Below are positions 10,061-19,550 of a DNA stretch of 64,000 nt, in pieces. The notes under the pieces are model-generated. The model was given only the letters and a program-made list of their open reading frames with translations, did not search any database and was not told the origin of the DNA. Each line of letters starts with the position of its first letter. Position 1 is the stretch's first letter. Made by a program: the position numbers and the translations under genes. This stretch comes from Pseudomonas sp. dw_612 (GTDB lineage Bacteria; Pseudomonadota; Gammaproteobacteria; Pseudomonadales; Pseudomonadaceae), in assembly GCF_018449725.1 (NCBI RefSeq), contig NZ_JAAVVC010000009.1, positions 124,001 to 188,000 of the forward strand, read 5' to 3'.

Positions 10061-11050
10061 ATGCCGGCAAAGATTCAAATCACGGAGGCGTACTGCGTAG
10101 AGTTGGAAGATATCGTCTCAATCACAGAAGCACGAAGGGCCTTTTTCTCGCAGCCTGAGCCTAGGGCTCGCTTCACGTTTCAGTGTTCGTACTCTGAATG
10201 CATGGCTTTGAACAGGCGACCCAGTATCACGGCGGTGAACTATGCAAGCCTGCCACAGGATACCTACCGGGCTGCGCATTTTCGCGACCCTGGTGTGGGT
10301 CATGCGCCTGGTTGCCACTGGCAGGGTGAGGAGCCCGCTGTGAGCGATCAAGACCTGGGAGGAGAGGCTACCCACAAGGATCGAGAGGCCAAACGTAAGC
10401 TCCATGATTTCATCGATGAGTTCGACCCCACCGCCGTCAAACCGAAGGGTGGAGACGGGCCGTCAATGAATGCTGGATCAGAGCCGGCCCAAGGGCGCGG
10501 GCAAGGCCGCAGTGGTGTGGCGAGGGGAAGTTCCTTCTCAAGTAGAAACCGCACTAGCAGCTTCGAGCGGCTCGTCGAGTACTACCGCAACGCGCACAAG
10601 GATCTTCCGGCCACCGAGTTCTTCGGCCTGCAGCTGAATGTTACCGGGGAAGGGAAGATGCCGCTTATTTCCTACTTTCCTAACATATCGAAAGCGACGC
10701 CAGAGTCACCCAATCGGGTTATCCATGGCGGGTCTCGGCTGGAGCCGCGCAAGGGAAGTGGGTTCATGCTTTGGTTCATCGATCGTGTCGATGGAAAGGG
10801 CGTTTACCTGAAGGTCACCAACCAGGAAATGGATGCTTACCGGTTCCGAGGCTTCTTTAACAGCATCCTCGCCCAAGAAGATGCCGACTATTTTCGCGTG
10901 TTCGGTCTGGGCCGTCTTGTGCTTTCTGATACCGGGAAAAGCTATAGGCTGGAAATCGAAGGCCTCAATCACCTAACAATTTTTGCGGCGAAAAAGCTAC
11001 AGTCAAAGCCTGAGGCTCAATCGCTGCCGAGGGTTGAGAGCGGCGTATGA
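10061..11050 (+). CDS. Protein of unknown function with N-terminal Cys/His cluster
   Basis: A 329-residue protein starting at ATG 10061 with AGGGA just upstream. An N-terminal cluster (FQCSYSEC, then AAHFRDPGVGHAPGCHW) has the spacing of a zinc-binding site and recalls the zinc module of CoiA-like proteins. A charged, low-complexity linker (about residues 95-165) rich in Gly, Arg and Ser follows, then a compact C-terminal domain with the pattern LWFIDRVDGKGVYLKV. I do not recognise a family and assign no activity. It lies between the two exonuclease remnants and is followed by an AT-rich unknown gene. Confidence 0.75.
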   Translation: MPAKIQITEAYCVELEDIVSITEARRAFFSQPEPRARFTFQCSYSECMALNRRPSITAVNYASLPQDTYRAAHFRDPGVGHAPGCHWQGEEPAVSDQDLGGEATHKDREAKRKLHDFIDEFDPTAVKPKGGDGPSMNAGSEPAQGRGQGRSGVARGSSFSSRNRTSSFERLVEYYRNAHKDLPATEFFGLQLNVTGEGKMPLISYFPNISKATPESPNRVIHGGSRLEPRKGSGFMLWFIDRVDGKGVYLKVTNQEMDAYRFRGFFNSILAQEDADYFRVFGLGRLVLSDTGKSYRLEIEGLNHLTIFAAKKLQSKPEAQSLPRVESGV

Positions 11051-11204
11051 ACACGCATATAGGGAGCCCGTATGTTAAATGCATGGCTGCTCTTAAAAAA
11101 TTTACTATTCGTTAAATTGCGTCGTCTATCAGAACCTGTTGCATGGAATAATGCTAGTGCGAAAGAGTGTTGTAGCACTGTAGAAATTTATAATTGGTGA
11201 AGTT

Positions 11205-12134
11205 ATGGATAATGATGTTGAGGTCGCAGTTTCGCGAGCGATAGATATCGTCGAAGAAGTAAGGCGTCACAAAAAATATAATAACAGTTACTCAGGAGGT
11301 TTTCCCTCCTCTAAGACTTTGTCGGCAAAGCCGCATGCGCATTTACCTATTATCGTTGAGCAGCTGCAGTTGATAACTGGGTTGTTGCAGAACGGTTCGG
11401 AAAAGCCGTATCTACTCGGTATATGGGCAGAAGAGGAAGATCTTGTTAATTTGTTAAATCAGATAGTCAGCGAGGTTTCTGAGCTTGAAGGTGAAATGCG
11501 TGAACGGATAGCGACGAATAGTATAAGCTTTGGTCAGACAGTCATTCCAGGTCATACACTATTTACCCTGGCGCGATCTATATCACTGAATTCAACTTAC
11601 AAAAAAATTGATTTATTAAACCAAAAGGGGATTCTGGAGTCTTTCTCGATAAGCTTTTTGTTAAGGCTCTCCATTGAAAGCAAGCTAAGCACGATGATGG
11701 GATTCAAATCGGTGAAGAGCGTTAGTTCCAGTGACGAGGAATTTGTGTCAGATCACTTTCCTGTTGGGCCGGCGTTCAGGTTTTTAAAAGAAAGAGGTGA
11801 TTCGTATTTTACACTTCCCGTCTCTGTGGCTGAGCTGAAGAAGGTGTACGACTGGAGTTGTCGCTTTGTTCATACTGGACGGAAAGAATATATTTGGATG
11901 GCTCTCAAGGCTATTGCGTGTGTAGAGAGACTTTATGAAGGTCATGCCGGCAAAGGTTATCTTGGAGTAAGGATCTCAAATTTTCGAGAGGGGAAGACAG
12001 TCGAGCAGCTTCAGGAAGAATTGAATGAGTATTTCCATAATTATAATTCGTCACATGTGGCGTCATTGATATGGGAGCTCAGTGACGATATTTATGATGT
12101 GACCAATAATTTTTGGGATGCTCGGAAAAAGTAG
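11205..12134 (+). CDS. AT-rich unknown helical protein
   Basis: A 309-residue, mostly helical, acidic/basic mixed protein starting at ATG 11205. The codon and base use is visibly more AT-rich (many ATA, TTA, AAT codons) than its neighbours, suggesting a separate transfer. The segment WSCRFVHTGRKEYIW looks like the second helix of a HEPN-like or hospital-fold helical bundle, but the RxxxxH signature is not clean, so I do not call HEPN. No membrane segment or signal peptide. A 154-base AT-rich gap separates it from the upstream gene, so it probably has its own promoter. Confidence 0.75.
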   Translation: MDNDVEVAVSRAIDIVEEVRRHKKYNNSYSGGFPSSKTLSAKPHAHLPIIVEQLQLITGLLQNGSEKPYLLGIWAEEEDLVNLLNQIVSEVSELEGEMRERIATNSISFGQTVIPGHTLFTLARSISLNSTYKKIDLLNQKGILESFSISFLLRLSIESKLSTMMGFKSVKSVSSSDEEFVSDHFPVGPAFRFLKERGDSYFTLPVSVAELKKVYDWSCRFVHTGRKEYIWMALKAIACVERLYEGHAGKGYLGVRISNFREGKTVEQLQEELNEYFHNYNSSHVASLIWELSDDIYDVTNNFWDARKK

Positions 12135-12408
12135 CTTGGTTTCTATTTTTTAAATTTTTCATCTCTAAGGTTAATGTTACGCGGATCTGATGCGATAGGT
12201 ACCCTAAACTAAGCGGTAGAACGGCAACTAAAGGCTTGGCACAGGGTACCCACGGAGTAAGGGAGTTCACTACGGACAGGCAGCACGCAGACACAGCTGA
12301 TCCTGGTTGTGGAGTTTGGAGACCCTTTTTCGGTTAGGCGATAGCGCTTTACCGCATTACGATGTGCTGAGTGTGAGCATTGGGCTCGCCTGGGCGTGAG
12401 GAAAACAC

Positions 12409-12828
12409 ATGTTTGGATCTTTGTACGACCCTCGATTTCCGATCCCTGAAATGAAAACCGCCAATGAGTACATCAAGCATCTCGGTTGGTTGGGCAGCCA
12501 ACTACTAGCACTATGTTGGGCATTAGCGACAATCAACGTGAGCACTTCTGTGCTGATTACCGTTGGCGCCGTTTCTGGGCTATGGCTAGCCTACATCGGT
12601 AGAGGGTACCGTCGCGATTATCCCCACATCGCGGCATCACTTTCGAAGATGGGATTGCTTCGACTCTTCGCTAAAGCCTGGCCAGCATTTGGAGCCATTG
12701 TAATCGTCTCAGGACTCATCGTGCAGGCATTCACTTGGGAGCAAGTCGGTGAGTTCAAGTCCGGGCTCCTGGGGCTGGCGGCGATCCCTTACGCATCCTG
12801 GATTCTGAAGAAATTGATCGGGGAGTGA
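12409..12828 (+). CDS. Small integral membrane protein
   Basis: 139 residues starting at ATG 12409. Four hydrophobic stretches are visible: LGSQLLALCWALATINV, SVLITVGAVSGLWLAYIG, AFGAIVIVSGLIVQAF and LLGLAAIPYASWILK. A basic loop (GRGYRRDYPH) follows the second. It is likely an inner-membrane protein. I recognise no family. Single-gene unit; the sequence beyond its stop holds a nucleotidyltransferase fragment in a different frame. Confidence 0.7.
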   Translation: MFGSLYDPRFPIPEMKTANEYIKHLGWLGSQLLALCWALATINVSTSVLITVGAVSGLWLAYIGRGYRRDYPHIAASLSKMGLLRLFAKAWPAFGAIVIVSGLIVQAFTWEQVGEFKSGLLGLAAIPYASWILKKLIGE

Positions 12829-12928
12829 GGTGCTAGCAACCCGTGAGCGTCAGATAGGAGTTGAATACTGACGCTTAATCTGGACGCTCCTCCGCGTAGG
12901 CGATACGACGGCCACCAATGGTAAAACC

Positions 12929-13117
12929 CACGGAATCCTATCAGGCATAGAGTCCTACGGGTTTGTAGACGCCAGGATCTTTGGCTCCATCTGCTGTGGA
13001 GAGGGCACAGAAACCAGCGATTTAGATCTGCTGCCTACCAGCTCTGTTGAGGTGGCTAGAAAAATCTCTTTCTGGGACATTCTAGGACTCGATTTTGCGC
13101 TCGTATTGGTACGATGA
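12929..13117 (+). pseudogene. Truncated MNT-type nucleotidyltransferase
   Basis: In one frame the sequence reads ILSGIESYGFVDARIFGS, then ICCGEGTETSDLDLL and ends LDFALVLVR-stop. GS followed by about 10 residues and D-x-D (SDLDLL) is the signature of minimal nucleotidyltransferases such as the MntA antitoxin of HEPN-MNT pairs. Only about 60 codons remain. The C-terminal half and any clear start or Shine-Dalgarno are missing, and no HEPN partner is adjacent. It is a relic of a HEPN/MNT or related module. Confidence 0.65.
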
Positions 13118-13220
13118 GTAGTTGCGTGCATTTTCGCCGACCGCTCGATAGGCGCTGTAGTAGCCCCAGGCGAGAATCGCTTCTTCGGGCACCTGGGCCC
13201 GGCTCAGCTTAGCTTGGCTC

Positions 13221-13794
13221 TCATGAGAGCATTTCCTTGACGATGGAAGCCACATTTTTAGCGTCGTCGATCCCTCGATGATAGGTACCCATCCAAACCA
13301 AGCCCAACGACTCTACCGTTTGCTTTAGTGATTTCGGTCGATTGTCATACAAACCTGCATGCCATTTCCTGGCATTGAAATGGGGTAAGCCTTCGAGTAG
13401 GGAAGGGCACGCAGCAAAACCTGCGTCTCGCTCAAGCTGCCTTGCATCATAGTCACCCCACGATGCCCAAGCAGCGTTCGGATATCGCGCAATAAAGGTT
13501 CCCAGCTCCTGGCCAACATCCACATAGGTTCCTGCACTGTCGACGTTCGTTTGTTGGATGGATGTGAGCTTTTTGCAGAAGTCGGTGAGGATGGGATTGA
13601 TCTGCGGCGAACGAAGCGCTGGAACTCATCGACGATCTCAATCGTTTCCAGATCGATCACCACCAGGCCAACTTCAATCGTTTCCATCTGGGCGGGGACG
13701 ACTGCAAGCTGCCTTGGTGATTCCGACTCCCCGACCTCATCACAGGTCGCGTCAAGGTCAACGCAATAGAGGTAGCGGTATGGCGCGAGGAGGT
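13221..13794 (-). pseudogene. 3'-5' exonuclease (DEDD type), frameshifted
   Basis: The minus strand reads YRYLYCVDLDATCDE, then METIEVGLVVIDLETIEIVD, EFQRFVR. The other frame then continues as INPILTDFCKKLTS through WASWGDYDARQLERDAG and HFNARKWHAG to GIDDAKNVASIVKEMLS. Adding one base in the GG at 13606-13607 unites them into a ~185-residue DEDD exonuclease: DLDATCDE near the start corresponds to motif I, and HRGIDDAKN to motif III. The motif I glutamate expected in D-x-E is Asp here. The protein would trim 3' ends of RNA or DNA. No good start codon is visible upstream of YRYLYC. It is inactive as written. Confidence 0.75.
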
Positions 13795-13901
13795 TTTGGA
13801 TTACCAGGGCTCTTGAGAGCTTTGGAATTCCGACTTAAAGCGGATTGCTCGACCACCCTGTATGCTCAACAACAATTTTCAGGCCAAGCAAGGAAGTGTC
13901 T

Positions 13902-15245
13902 ATGACACGTCTCGTATGCGGTAAATGTCTGACCGATTCCTTTCTGCAGGGGCAGTTTGACTACCAAGAAATTGATGAGTGCAGTTACTGCGGAGAGGAG
14001 AAGGGAGTCGTAGAGTTAAACGAAATTGTCTCAATGTGCGAAGAGGCTCTCCACGCAGCATTTCAATACGTACAGCAACCGGTAGCTGTCGTCCTGTACA
14101 ATCGAGACCCGATTGGTATGCCCCTACAGGACGTACTGTCTCTGATGCTTGGGTGTTCTGAGGATCTGGTGAATGACCTCGCTAGCGCTCTGCTGGAGGA
14201 ATGGAGTGATTGGGATGATGACGATCCAAGCTTCATTGAGCAGACCTATGCAACGTCGGAAATGACTTCGGAGTGGGCAAAGATGGAGCGCAGCCTTCAC
14301 GATGAGGCGCGGTTTGTGAATCCTGAGGCCGTTCGGATCTTGGAGAGGGTATTCGGGCCCATCGAGGAGCTTCATACCACCGACAATTCGTCGCCGATTC
14401 TGACTATCGGCCCTGGATTACCCATCCATTCGTTCCAACGCGCCAGAGTTTTTTCAAATGATGGAGATGTAGAGCAAGCATTCAAGCATCCCGAGCGTTC
14501 ACTTGGCCCACCTCCTGGTGGAATTGGTAAGGCTGGACGGATGAACGCAAAAGGGGTTTCAGTTTTCTATGGTGCTACAAATGACCTGACGGCGATTGCC
14601 GAAGTTCGCTCCCCGGTCGGAAGTGTTGTGGTCACCGCTGCTTTCAACGTGATCCGTCCTCTTCGTCTTCTAAATCTTGCCGCCCTGAGCGAAATAAGGC
14701 CCGACCGAGCGTTTAGTTATTTTGACCCTGTCCGGGTAGAACAGGCCCAACGGTGTACATTTTTGATGGAGCTTCAGAAGAAACTGCTGATGCCTGTCAT
14801 GCCTGAACTCGAAGATCGGGGCTACCTCATCACACAGGTGATAGCAGACTTTTTATCAACGCATACTTCGCTGCGCCTAGATGGGATTTATTTTCCTTCT
14901 ATCCAGGTATCGAATCATGAGGGCGTCACCCCAGGCTACAACGTGATCCTCTTCAGCAAGGCATGCGGGGTACTCAAACACGAATCGAAATATGAGGCCG
15001 ACCAAGTGAGTCTGTGGGAACACGACGAAGATGGTAGATACTTCCGGCCGGAAATCTGGGGGGGTAAAGGTCAGGAGCATCCGCACCGACGGAGGGGAGA
15101 CTGGTTCACCCATCAAGGGATGCCACCATCCTATGAGCCTACATTGGAACTCGACCGAAATCGAATCAGTATCCACCGTGTGAAAGGCGTAGTGTATGAC
15201 GTTGAGCATAGTGACGTTTCTTACTACGCATTCGAGGACAAGTAG
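13902..15245 (+). CDS. RES-domain protein with N-terminal zinc-ribbon/HEPN-type region
   Basis: 447 residues from ATG 13902, chosen because AGGAAG lies 6 bases upstream; an earlier in-frame ATG at 13845 lacks this. The N-terminus has paired cysteines (CGKC and CSYC) and a helical segment of the HEPN/RES N-terminal type. From about residue 180 a RES domain follows: FQRARVF, GRMNAKGVSVFYGA and TAIAEVRSPVGS carry the conserved Arg, Tyr and Glu. RES proteins are known as NAD+-degrading toxins. A long C-terminal extension ends YDVEHSDVSYYAFEDK. No classic Xre/MbcA antitoxin is adjacent; the convergent 63-residue ORF downstream is the only small neighbour. It probably acts in the cytoplasm as a toxin or abortive-infection effector. 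Confidence 0.85.
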   Translation: MTRLVCGKCLTDSFLQGQFDYQEIDECSYCGEEKGVVELNEIVSMCEEALHAAFQYVQQPVAVVLYNRDPIGMPLQDVLSLMLGCSEDLVNDLASALLEEWSDWDDDDPSFIEQTYATSEMTSEWAKMERSLHDEARFVNPEAVRILERVFGPIEELHTTDNSSPILTIGPGLPIHSFQRARVFSNDGDVEQAFKHPERSLGPPPGGIGKAGRMNAKGVSVFYGATNDLTAIAEVRSPVGSVVVTAAFNVIRPLRLLNLAALSEIRPDRAFSYFDPVRVEQAQRCTFLMELQKKLLMPVMPELEDRGYLITQVIADFLSTHTSLRLDGIYFPSIQVSNHEGVTPGYNVILFSKACGVLKHESKYEADQVSLWEHDEDGRYFRPEIWGGKGQEHPHRRRGDWFTHQGMPPSYEPTLELDRNRISIHRVKGVVYDVEHSDVSYYAFEDK

Positions 15246-15271
15246 GTAGAACATGTGTCACCAGCAAAACC

Positions 15272-15463
15272 TCAGTCCAGGTTCAACGCAATATGCTGGA
15301 CGAGTCTCATCGGACTTTTACTCGCGATTACATCGTAAATGATGTCCCGCTCGCTAAGAGGTAACTTCTTGACGATGTTCTTGGCTGCCTGGCGCACGCC
15401 ATCGTCCGCCCCATGAATGCGCTCTGCCAAAAGCAATATCAGGACAGCTTCAGTTAGAGTCAT
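15272..15463 (-). CDS. Small helical protein convergent with the RES gene
   Basis: 63 residues (MTLTEAVLILLLAERIHG...). AAAAGG lies about 7 bases before its ATG. The composition is that of a two- or three-helix soluble protein. Its stop is 27 bases from the RES stop, on the opposite strand. It could be an independent small gene or a regulator of the toxin, but opposite orientation is unusual for an antitoxin and I have no motif to support that role. Confidence 0.5.
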   Translation of the reverse strand: MTLTEAVLILLLAERIHGADDGVRQAAKNIVKKLPLSERDIIYDVIASKSPMRLVQHIALNLD

Positions 15464-15659
15464 AATTGACCTTTTCGTTAATCGAGTAATGCTTGCTGCG
15501 AGTTGCTGACTGTAGCGGGAACGCTGACTGGATACCTATCCTCGCGGTGCGGAACATGTCTGTGATCCCCCCGCATGGATGGAGTATTCGGCACGACGAG
15601 AGGACTATAGAATTACCGCAATCGCTGCAATGGTTTATGCTCCGGAGTACCGAATCCAG

Positions 15660-16664
15660 ATGACGCAGAGAGTATTGAGACTTCCCCGAAATCCGCTGGG
15701 CCGTGACTTCGTCGTCGGCGATATTCACTTCAAAACCATCGAACTCCACAAGGGACTTCGTGCGCTCGGCTTTGACTATGCGATTGATCGGGTCATAGCT
15801 GTAGGTGATCTGATCGACCGTGGGCCCGGGATGCTAGATGGCCTAAAGCTGCTCGGCGAACCTTGGTTCTTTTGTGTCCAAGGCAATCACGAGCAGATGC
15901 TGATAAACGCTTACCGTGAGAACCCACAAGCACGCTACAGCTCCCACGGCGCGGGATGGTGGTCAACTATCGCCGATGAGTCGAAAGGAATGGTGATCGA
16001 GAAGCTGGAACAGCTTCCCACCGCCATAGAAATTCAGTCCGCACGTGGCCTGGTCGGTGTCGTTCACGCCGATGTGCCAGCAGGGATTTCTTGGCAGGAG
16101 TTCGTTGAGAGCCTAGACAATACTCAGATCGAAGAGATCGCTCTGTGGGGCAGGGAACGGGTCATCAAGCATTATCGTGATGGTGTTCCAGGCATCTGGA
16201 GAGTTTGCACGGGACATACGTGGATTCCGAAACCGCTGAGACTGGGGAATTTTCTCGCGCTTGACTGCACGGGAGGAGGGGACGGCCCTTTGGCAATCTA
16301 CTGTGTCCAAGAAGACACTATCTATGTTGATGGGCGTCCTGTGTCGCTTGATGGCGCAGAGAGTATTTCAGAGCAGCTACAGGAGCTCGAGCACGTCATC
16401 AGTCAGCTTAAGACAGAAGTAAATGGCAACAGGTTGATTGAATCGCAGAGCCTTAGCGGTAGGGCTGAAGCCTTGGCCAAGCAAGTGAACTCGTCGTGGA
16501 TCACAATGAGAGGTCAGGACGCCGAATCTGAGAAGCTCATTAACGCGTTGCACGGGCTTAGCTTCCTTACTGGCGAGCGCAGAGTTGCCAAGCTTGATGA
16601 GCTGAAGGCAAAGTACAGTGGAACGCAGACGGAGCAGCTGCTTCAGAGGCTTTTCGGCGCCTGA
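15660..16664 (+). CDS. PPP-family Ser/Thr protein phosphatase (metallophosphoesterase)
   Basis: About 334 residues. The calcineurin-type metal-binding motifs occur in order: VVGDIHF (~19), VGDLIDRGPGML (~45), VQGNHEQM (~74), then VVHADVP and CTGHTWIPK supplying further histidines. These two-metal phosphatases hydrolyse phosphoserine/threonine or nucleotide phosphoesters. The catalytic domain ends near residue 225. A helical C-terminal extension (SISEQLQELEHVISQLKT and onward) looks like a coiled coil. I prefer ATG 15660 because the domain begins almost immediately after it, but 15579 and 15633 are in frame. The gene stands alone. Confidence 0.85.
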   Translation: MTQRVLRLPRNPLGRDFVVGDIHFKTIELHKGLRALGFDYAIDRVIAVGDLIDRGPGMLDGLKLLGEPWFFCVQGNHEQMLINAYRENPQARYSSHGAGWWSTIADESKGMVIEKLEQLPTAIEIQSARGLVGVVHADVPAGISWQEFVESLDNTQIEEIALWGRERVIKHYRDGVPGIWRVCTGHTWIPKPLRLGNFLALDCTGGGDGPLAIYCVQEDTIYVDGRPVSLDGAESISEQLQELEHVISQLKTEVNGNRLIESQSLSGRAEALAKQVNSSWITMRGQDAESEKLINALHGLSFLTGERRVAKLDELKAKYSGTQTEQLLQRLFGA

Positions 16665-17302
16665 TTTGCTGCTCTGGGAGCTTCACAAAATGGATCTTCA
16701 GGATGCTCTCTTCACACAAACCGAAAATATATTCTCCCCGCCCCCTTGAAAGTAAAATTTCAAACCGGAGACCTTATATTTGAAAACAAACAAAAAGCGA
16801 CGTTCTCCAAAAGTCTCCCGTTTTTTTGGCCTGCCTTGAGCTGTGGGGCAATCGACTCGATTGCCTTGCTGTTGCTCTATAGGCTTGCGCTCCTTTTGCT
16901 TTTGATCTTTTGGCTTCTGTTTTCGGTTTTCTCTGCGTTGGAATGCATGATGGAGGGCGGCGAAGCCAGTGTTGTGTATGCTGATCGCACCTTTGCGACG
17001 TCAGTCGCGGCTACTTTTTGATTCCAAAAGAAATCATTTTTTTCGAAAAAAGTGGCCATATGCCATTTCTGTTATTAGCAGTCAAACGTCAACATGAATG
17101 CGCGTTGGGGCTGCAAGGTTGGACTGATGGCTGCTGTGAATCCTGAGCGTTCCGGCCATTGTTCCAGAGAATGACGCGCACGGTGTTCGAATGCTGAGGC
17201 AGTTGGGTTGGCGTATTCGGTACCAGGACATTGATAACCAAATTCAGGTGCGAGCTCCAGTAATCGCGCCAACACGCTCAAGGAATAAGGAACCGAGCAC
17301 AG
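16665..17302. other. Intergenic stretch, no supported gene
   Basis: A 638-base gap. A 91-codon frame at 16746-17021 is hydrophobic and begins MKVKFQTGDLIFENKQKATF, but has no Shine-Dalgarno, and its middle comes from a T/G-rich run (CTTTTGCTTTTGATC) of a kind often seen in Pseudomonas intergenic DNA. I see nothing else I can support. Confidence 0.4.
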
Positions 17303-18286
17303 ATGGGAATCTTCGACTGGCTGTTCAAGAAAAAGATAGTAATCCCACCGAAAGGAAAGGCGATTCAATCCAGCACTCAGACGATAGAGGTATCCAAGCC
17401 TTTTTTGAGTGTCAGCTCAATCGGTTACGCTGGGCTCTACAGTCTCTCTAAATCTAGGAAGTGGGCGATTTCTTGGAGAGATTCGGATCCTGTCGCTAGG
17501 AGAGGAGGGCATCGTGAAAGCGGTCACGGGGAATATGTCCTAGCGGACTTAGCCGGCGATGTTTTGTCTGCGCATGGACAGATGCAACGACCAAACAATG
17601 GCTCAGTTGCCAACAACGGATCGTTCTGCCTTGAAGATTGGCACTTGGGGAGCTCTTTGTCGGGTACCTTCAACGTGTTCGATTGCGCCGGCACTCCAAT
17701 CGTCACGAAAGAGCTTACAGCCAATATCTTCGGGAGTGGTATCTCAAAAAATGGAAAGCTTGCGTACTGCGCCACTGCTAATAGCAAGACCGAACACGGC
17801 TATAAAGTCATGCTGTTCGACCTTGAAACGGGTAAAGAACTGTTTTGTGTGACGCCTGGTACTCAAGGCCTTGAAACCTATATTTTCGATGAAGAGAGGA
17901 AGCTCCTGATCGCGGACGTCAAGGGCGTAGGCAAATTCAGGTATGACAGCATCGGCAATTTCGTCGATGGCAATAATCTGGACAAGGCCAATCTCGACCC
18001 ATCCGACTACAGCCGTATCATCCGTGCAGTTGAAAAGATCCTCGGGAAACAAGATGTATCGGATGAACGTGCCACTGAGGCTCTAGCAGCTGTCATGCGA
18101 GCTCGGTCACTCGGTGCTGATTCCAACCCTGCCTGGAAGCCAAATGCATTGAAGGTTCAAGGCCTTGCGCACGAGCTACTCGGGCAGATTCGTCAGGCGA
18201 TCGAAGTCTATGAGGAGGCAATCACGCTGAACCCAAAAATAGGGGTGAAGCGTCGCCTGGATGCTCTGAAGAAAAGGGTGGGCTAG
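17303..18286 (+). CDS. Unknown protein with beta-propeller-like core and C-terminal TPR
   Basis: 327 residues. The N-terminus (MGIFDWLFKKK) is a short amphipathic/basic segment. The middle has repeating blocks resembling WD40/propeller strands (KVMLFDLETGKELFCVTPG). The C-terminus contains a TPR-like helix pair (VQGLAHELLGQIRQAIEVYE). It is likely a protein-binding scaffold. It lies 42 bases upstream of the DUF3800 gene on the same strand, so the two probably form an operon. Confidence 0.75.
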   Translation: MGIFDWLFKKKIVIPPKGKAIQSSTQTIEVSKPFLSVSSIGYAGLYSLSKSRKWAISWRDSDPVARRGGHRESGHGEYVLADLAGDVLSAHGQMQRPNNGSVANNGSFCLEDWHLGSSLSGTFNVFDCAGTPIVTKELTANIFGSGISKNGKLAYCATANSKTEHGYKVMLFDLETGKELFCVTPGTQGLETYIFDEERKLLIADVKGVGKFRYDSIGNFVDGNNLDKANLDPSDYSRIIRAVEKILGKQDVSDERATEALAAVMRARSLGADSNPAWKPNALKVQGLAHELLGQIRQAIEVYEEAITLNPKIGVKRRLDALKKRVG

Positions 18287-18328
18287 GCTGTCACGATCAC
18301 CTCCATCATCGAGCAATGAGGTTCACGC

Positions 18329-19378
18329 ATGGAATGCTTCCGTATTGACGAGAGTGGTTATACGGGCTTTGACCTTCTGAACCACGATCAACCGTTCCAA
18401 GGGGCAACGGCGATAGCCATCGATGACAATGAGGCTGCTCGCCTGATTCGCGAGCACTTCCCAAAGCTCCAGGCGCCCGAACTGAAATATCGCGCGCTAT
18501 CCCGTCGCCCGGGTAACCATCCTCGATTACTGGGACTGATGGGCGATATCCTCAGTCAGTACAAATGCGTAACCCATGTATGCGACAAACGCTTCATGTT
18601 GCTCCTGAAGTTTCTCGACTATGCAGTGGAACCCTTTTATTACGAAAGAGGAATCGACTTCTACGCCGACGGCCAGAATTACTCTCTGGCCTCTATCCTC
18701 TACTACATCGGCCCGCAATTATTAGGCCGACAACCGATGGTGTACCTAGAGAAAGCGTTCCAAGACGCGATGAAGCTCAAGACCCCCTCCGCGATAGACA
18801 ATCTCGTTCTGTGCGCCCGCAAAACCCGTTGGCAGGAGTTGCCCGAAGCGATGGGGCCATTGGCCCACTATGCAGCCCCAGAGTGCCTGGGAGCTATCGC
18901 CACACCTGGCGTAACCACAGATATCGCTCTGGAAATTGTGATTGCACTGATTTCTCGCATGGAGGTAATGGCGGAGGGCCCTTATCGAGTAGAGCATGAC
19001 CAGTCGAAAAATCTGCTGACGTACCACGATCTGCTGCAACGGCAGATCAATCATGTTGGCACCGCTGAGTTTCGACAATCACAGCTCGCGAGTATCCGCT
19101 TTCCACTCAAGCTGACGTCGGTCATTCAGGTCGACTCTAAGAGTAGCCCTGCCGTGCAGATCGCCGATGTGATGATTGGTGCGGCTATTGAGGCGGCGCA
19201 AAGAATTACTGGTCGTATCAGCGATGGTCTTGAGCCGGAAGCAGTGCTAGGACTTTATGCCGATGACCAGCTTATCCATATGCTCCCCTCGTTAGACATT
19301 GAGGGCCAGCTCGCATTTCGGAAAGGAACGCAGGCGTCGGTACTGATTGATTACTACGCCAAAAATTTTTCTAGCTAG
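18329..19378 (+). CDS. DUF3800 domain protein
   Basis: 349 residues. The N-terminal RIDESGYTG, internal VEHDQSKN and C-terminal VDSKSSPAVQIADVMIG together form the DUF3800 pattern, a predicted RNase H-like fold with conserved acidic residues. Members are common near defence and restriction genes but their biochemistry is not settled. Its start (ATG 18329) lies 42 bases after the TPR-tailed gene, suggesting co-transcription. Confidence 0.85.
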   Translation: MECFRIDESGYTGFDLLNHDQPFQGATAIAIDDNEAARLIREHFPKLQAPELKYRALSRRPGNHPRLLGLMGDILSQYKCVTHVCDKRFMLLLKFLDYAVEPFYYERGIDFYADGQNYSLASILYYIGPQLLGRQPMVYLEKAFQDAMKLKTPSAIDNLVLCARKTRWQELPEAMGPLAHYAAPECLGAIATPGVTTDIALEIVIALISRMEVMAEGPYRVEHDQSKNLLTYHDLLQRQINHVGTAEFRQSQLASIRFPLKLTSVIQVDSKSSPAVQIADVMIGAAIEAAQRITGRISDGLEPEAVLGLYADDQLIHMLPSLDIEGQLAFRKGTQASVLIDYYAKNFSS

Positions 19379-19550
19379 CGAATCGAAAGGCAAGCCAAAT
19401 CTGCTTGGCAAAGACGGTTTTTTACTTGAGCTCATCGATCCGTCTAGGTGTCCAGCCGATCCAAAACCTCCGAGATTCTATGAAGGTTTCGGCGGACGTT
19501 GAGGTCGCTCCCTTGCAGTTAGCGCGAAGATAACGAAGCCTCTCAGTCGA

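Noticed and set aside
16746-17021. 91-codon hydrophobic ORF
   Set aside because: No ribosome binding site; its middle derives from a T/G-rich intergenic run; no protein family recognised.
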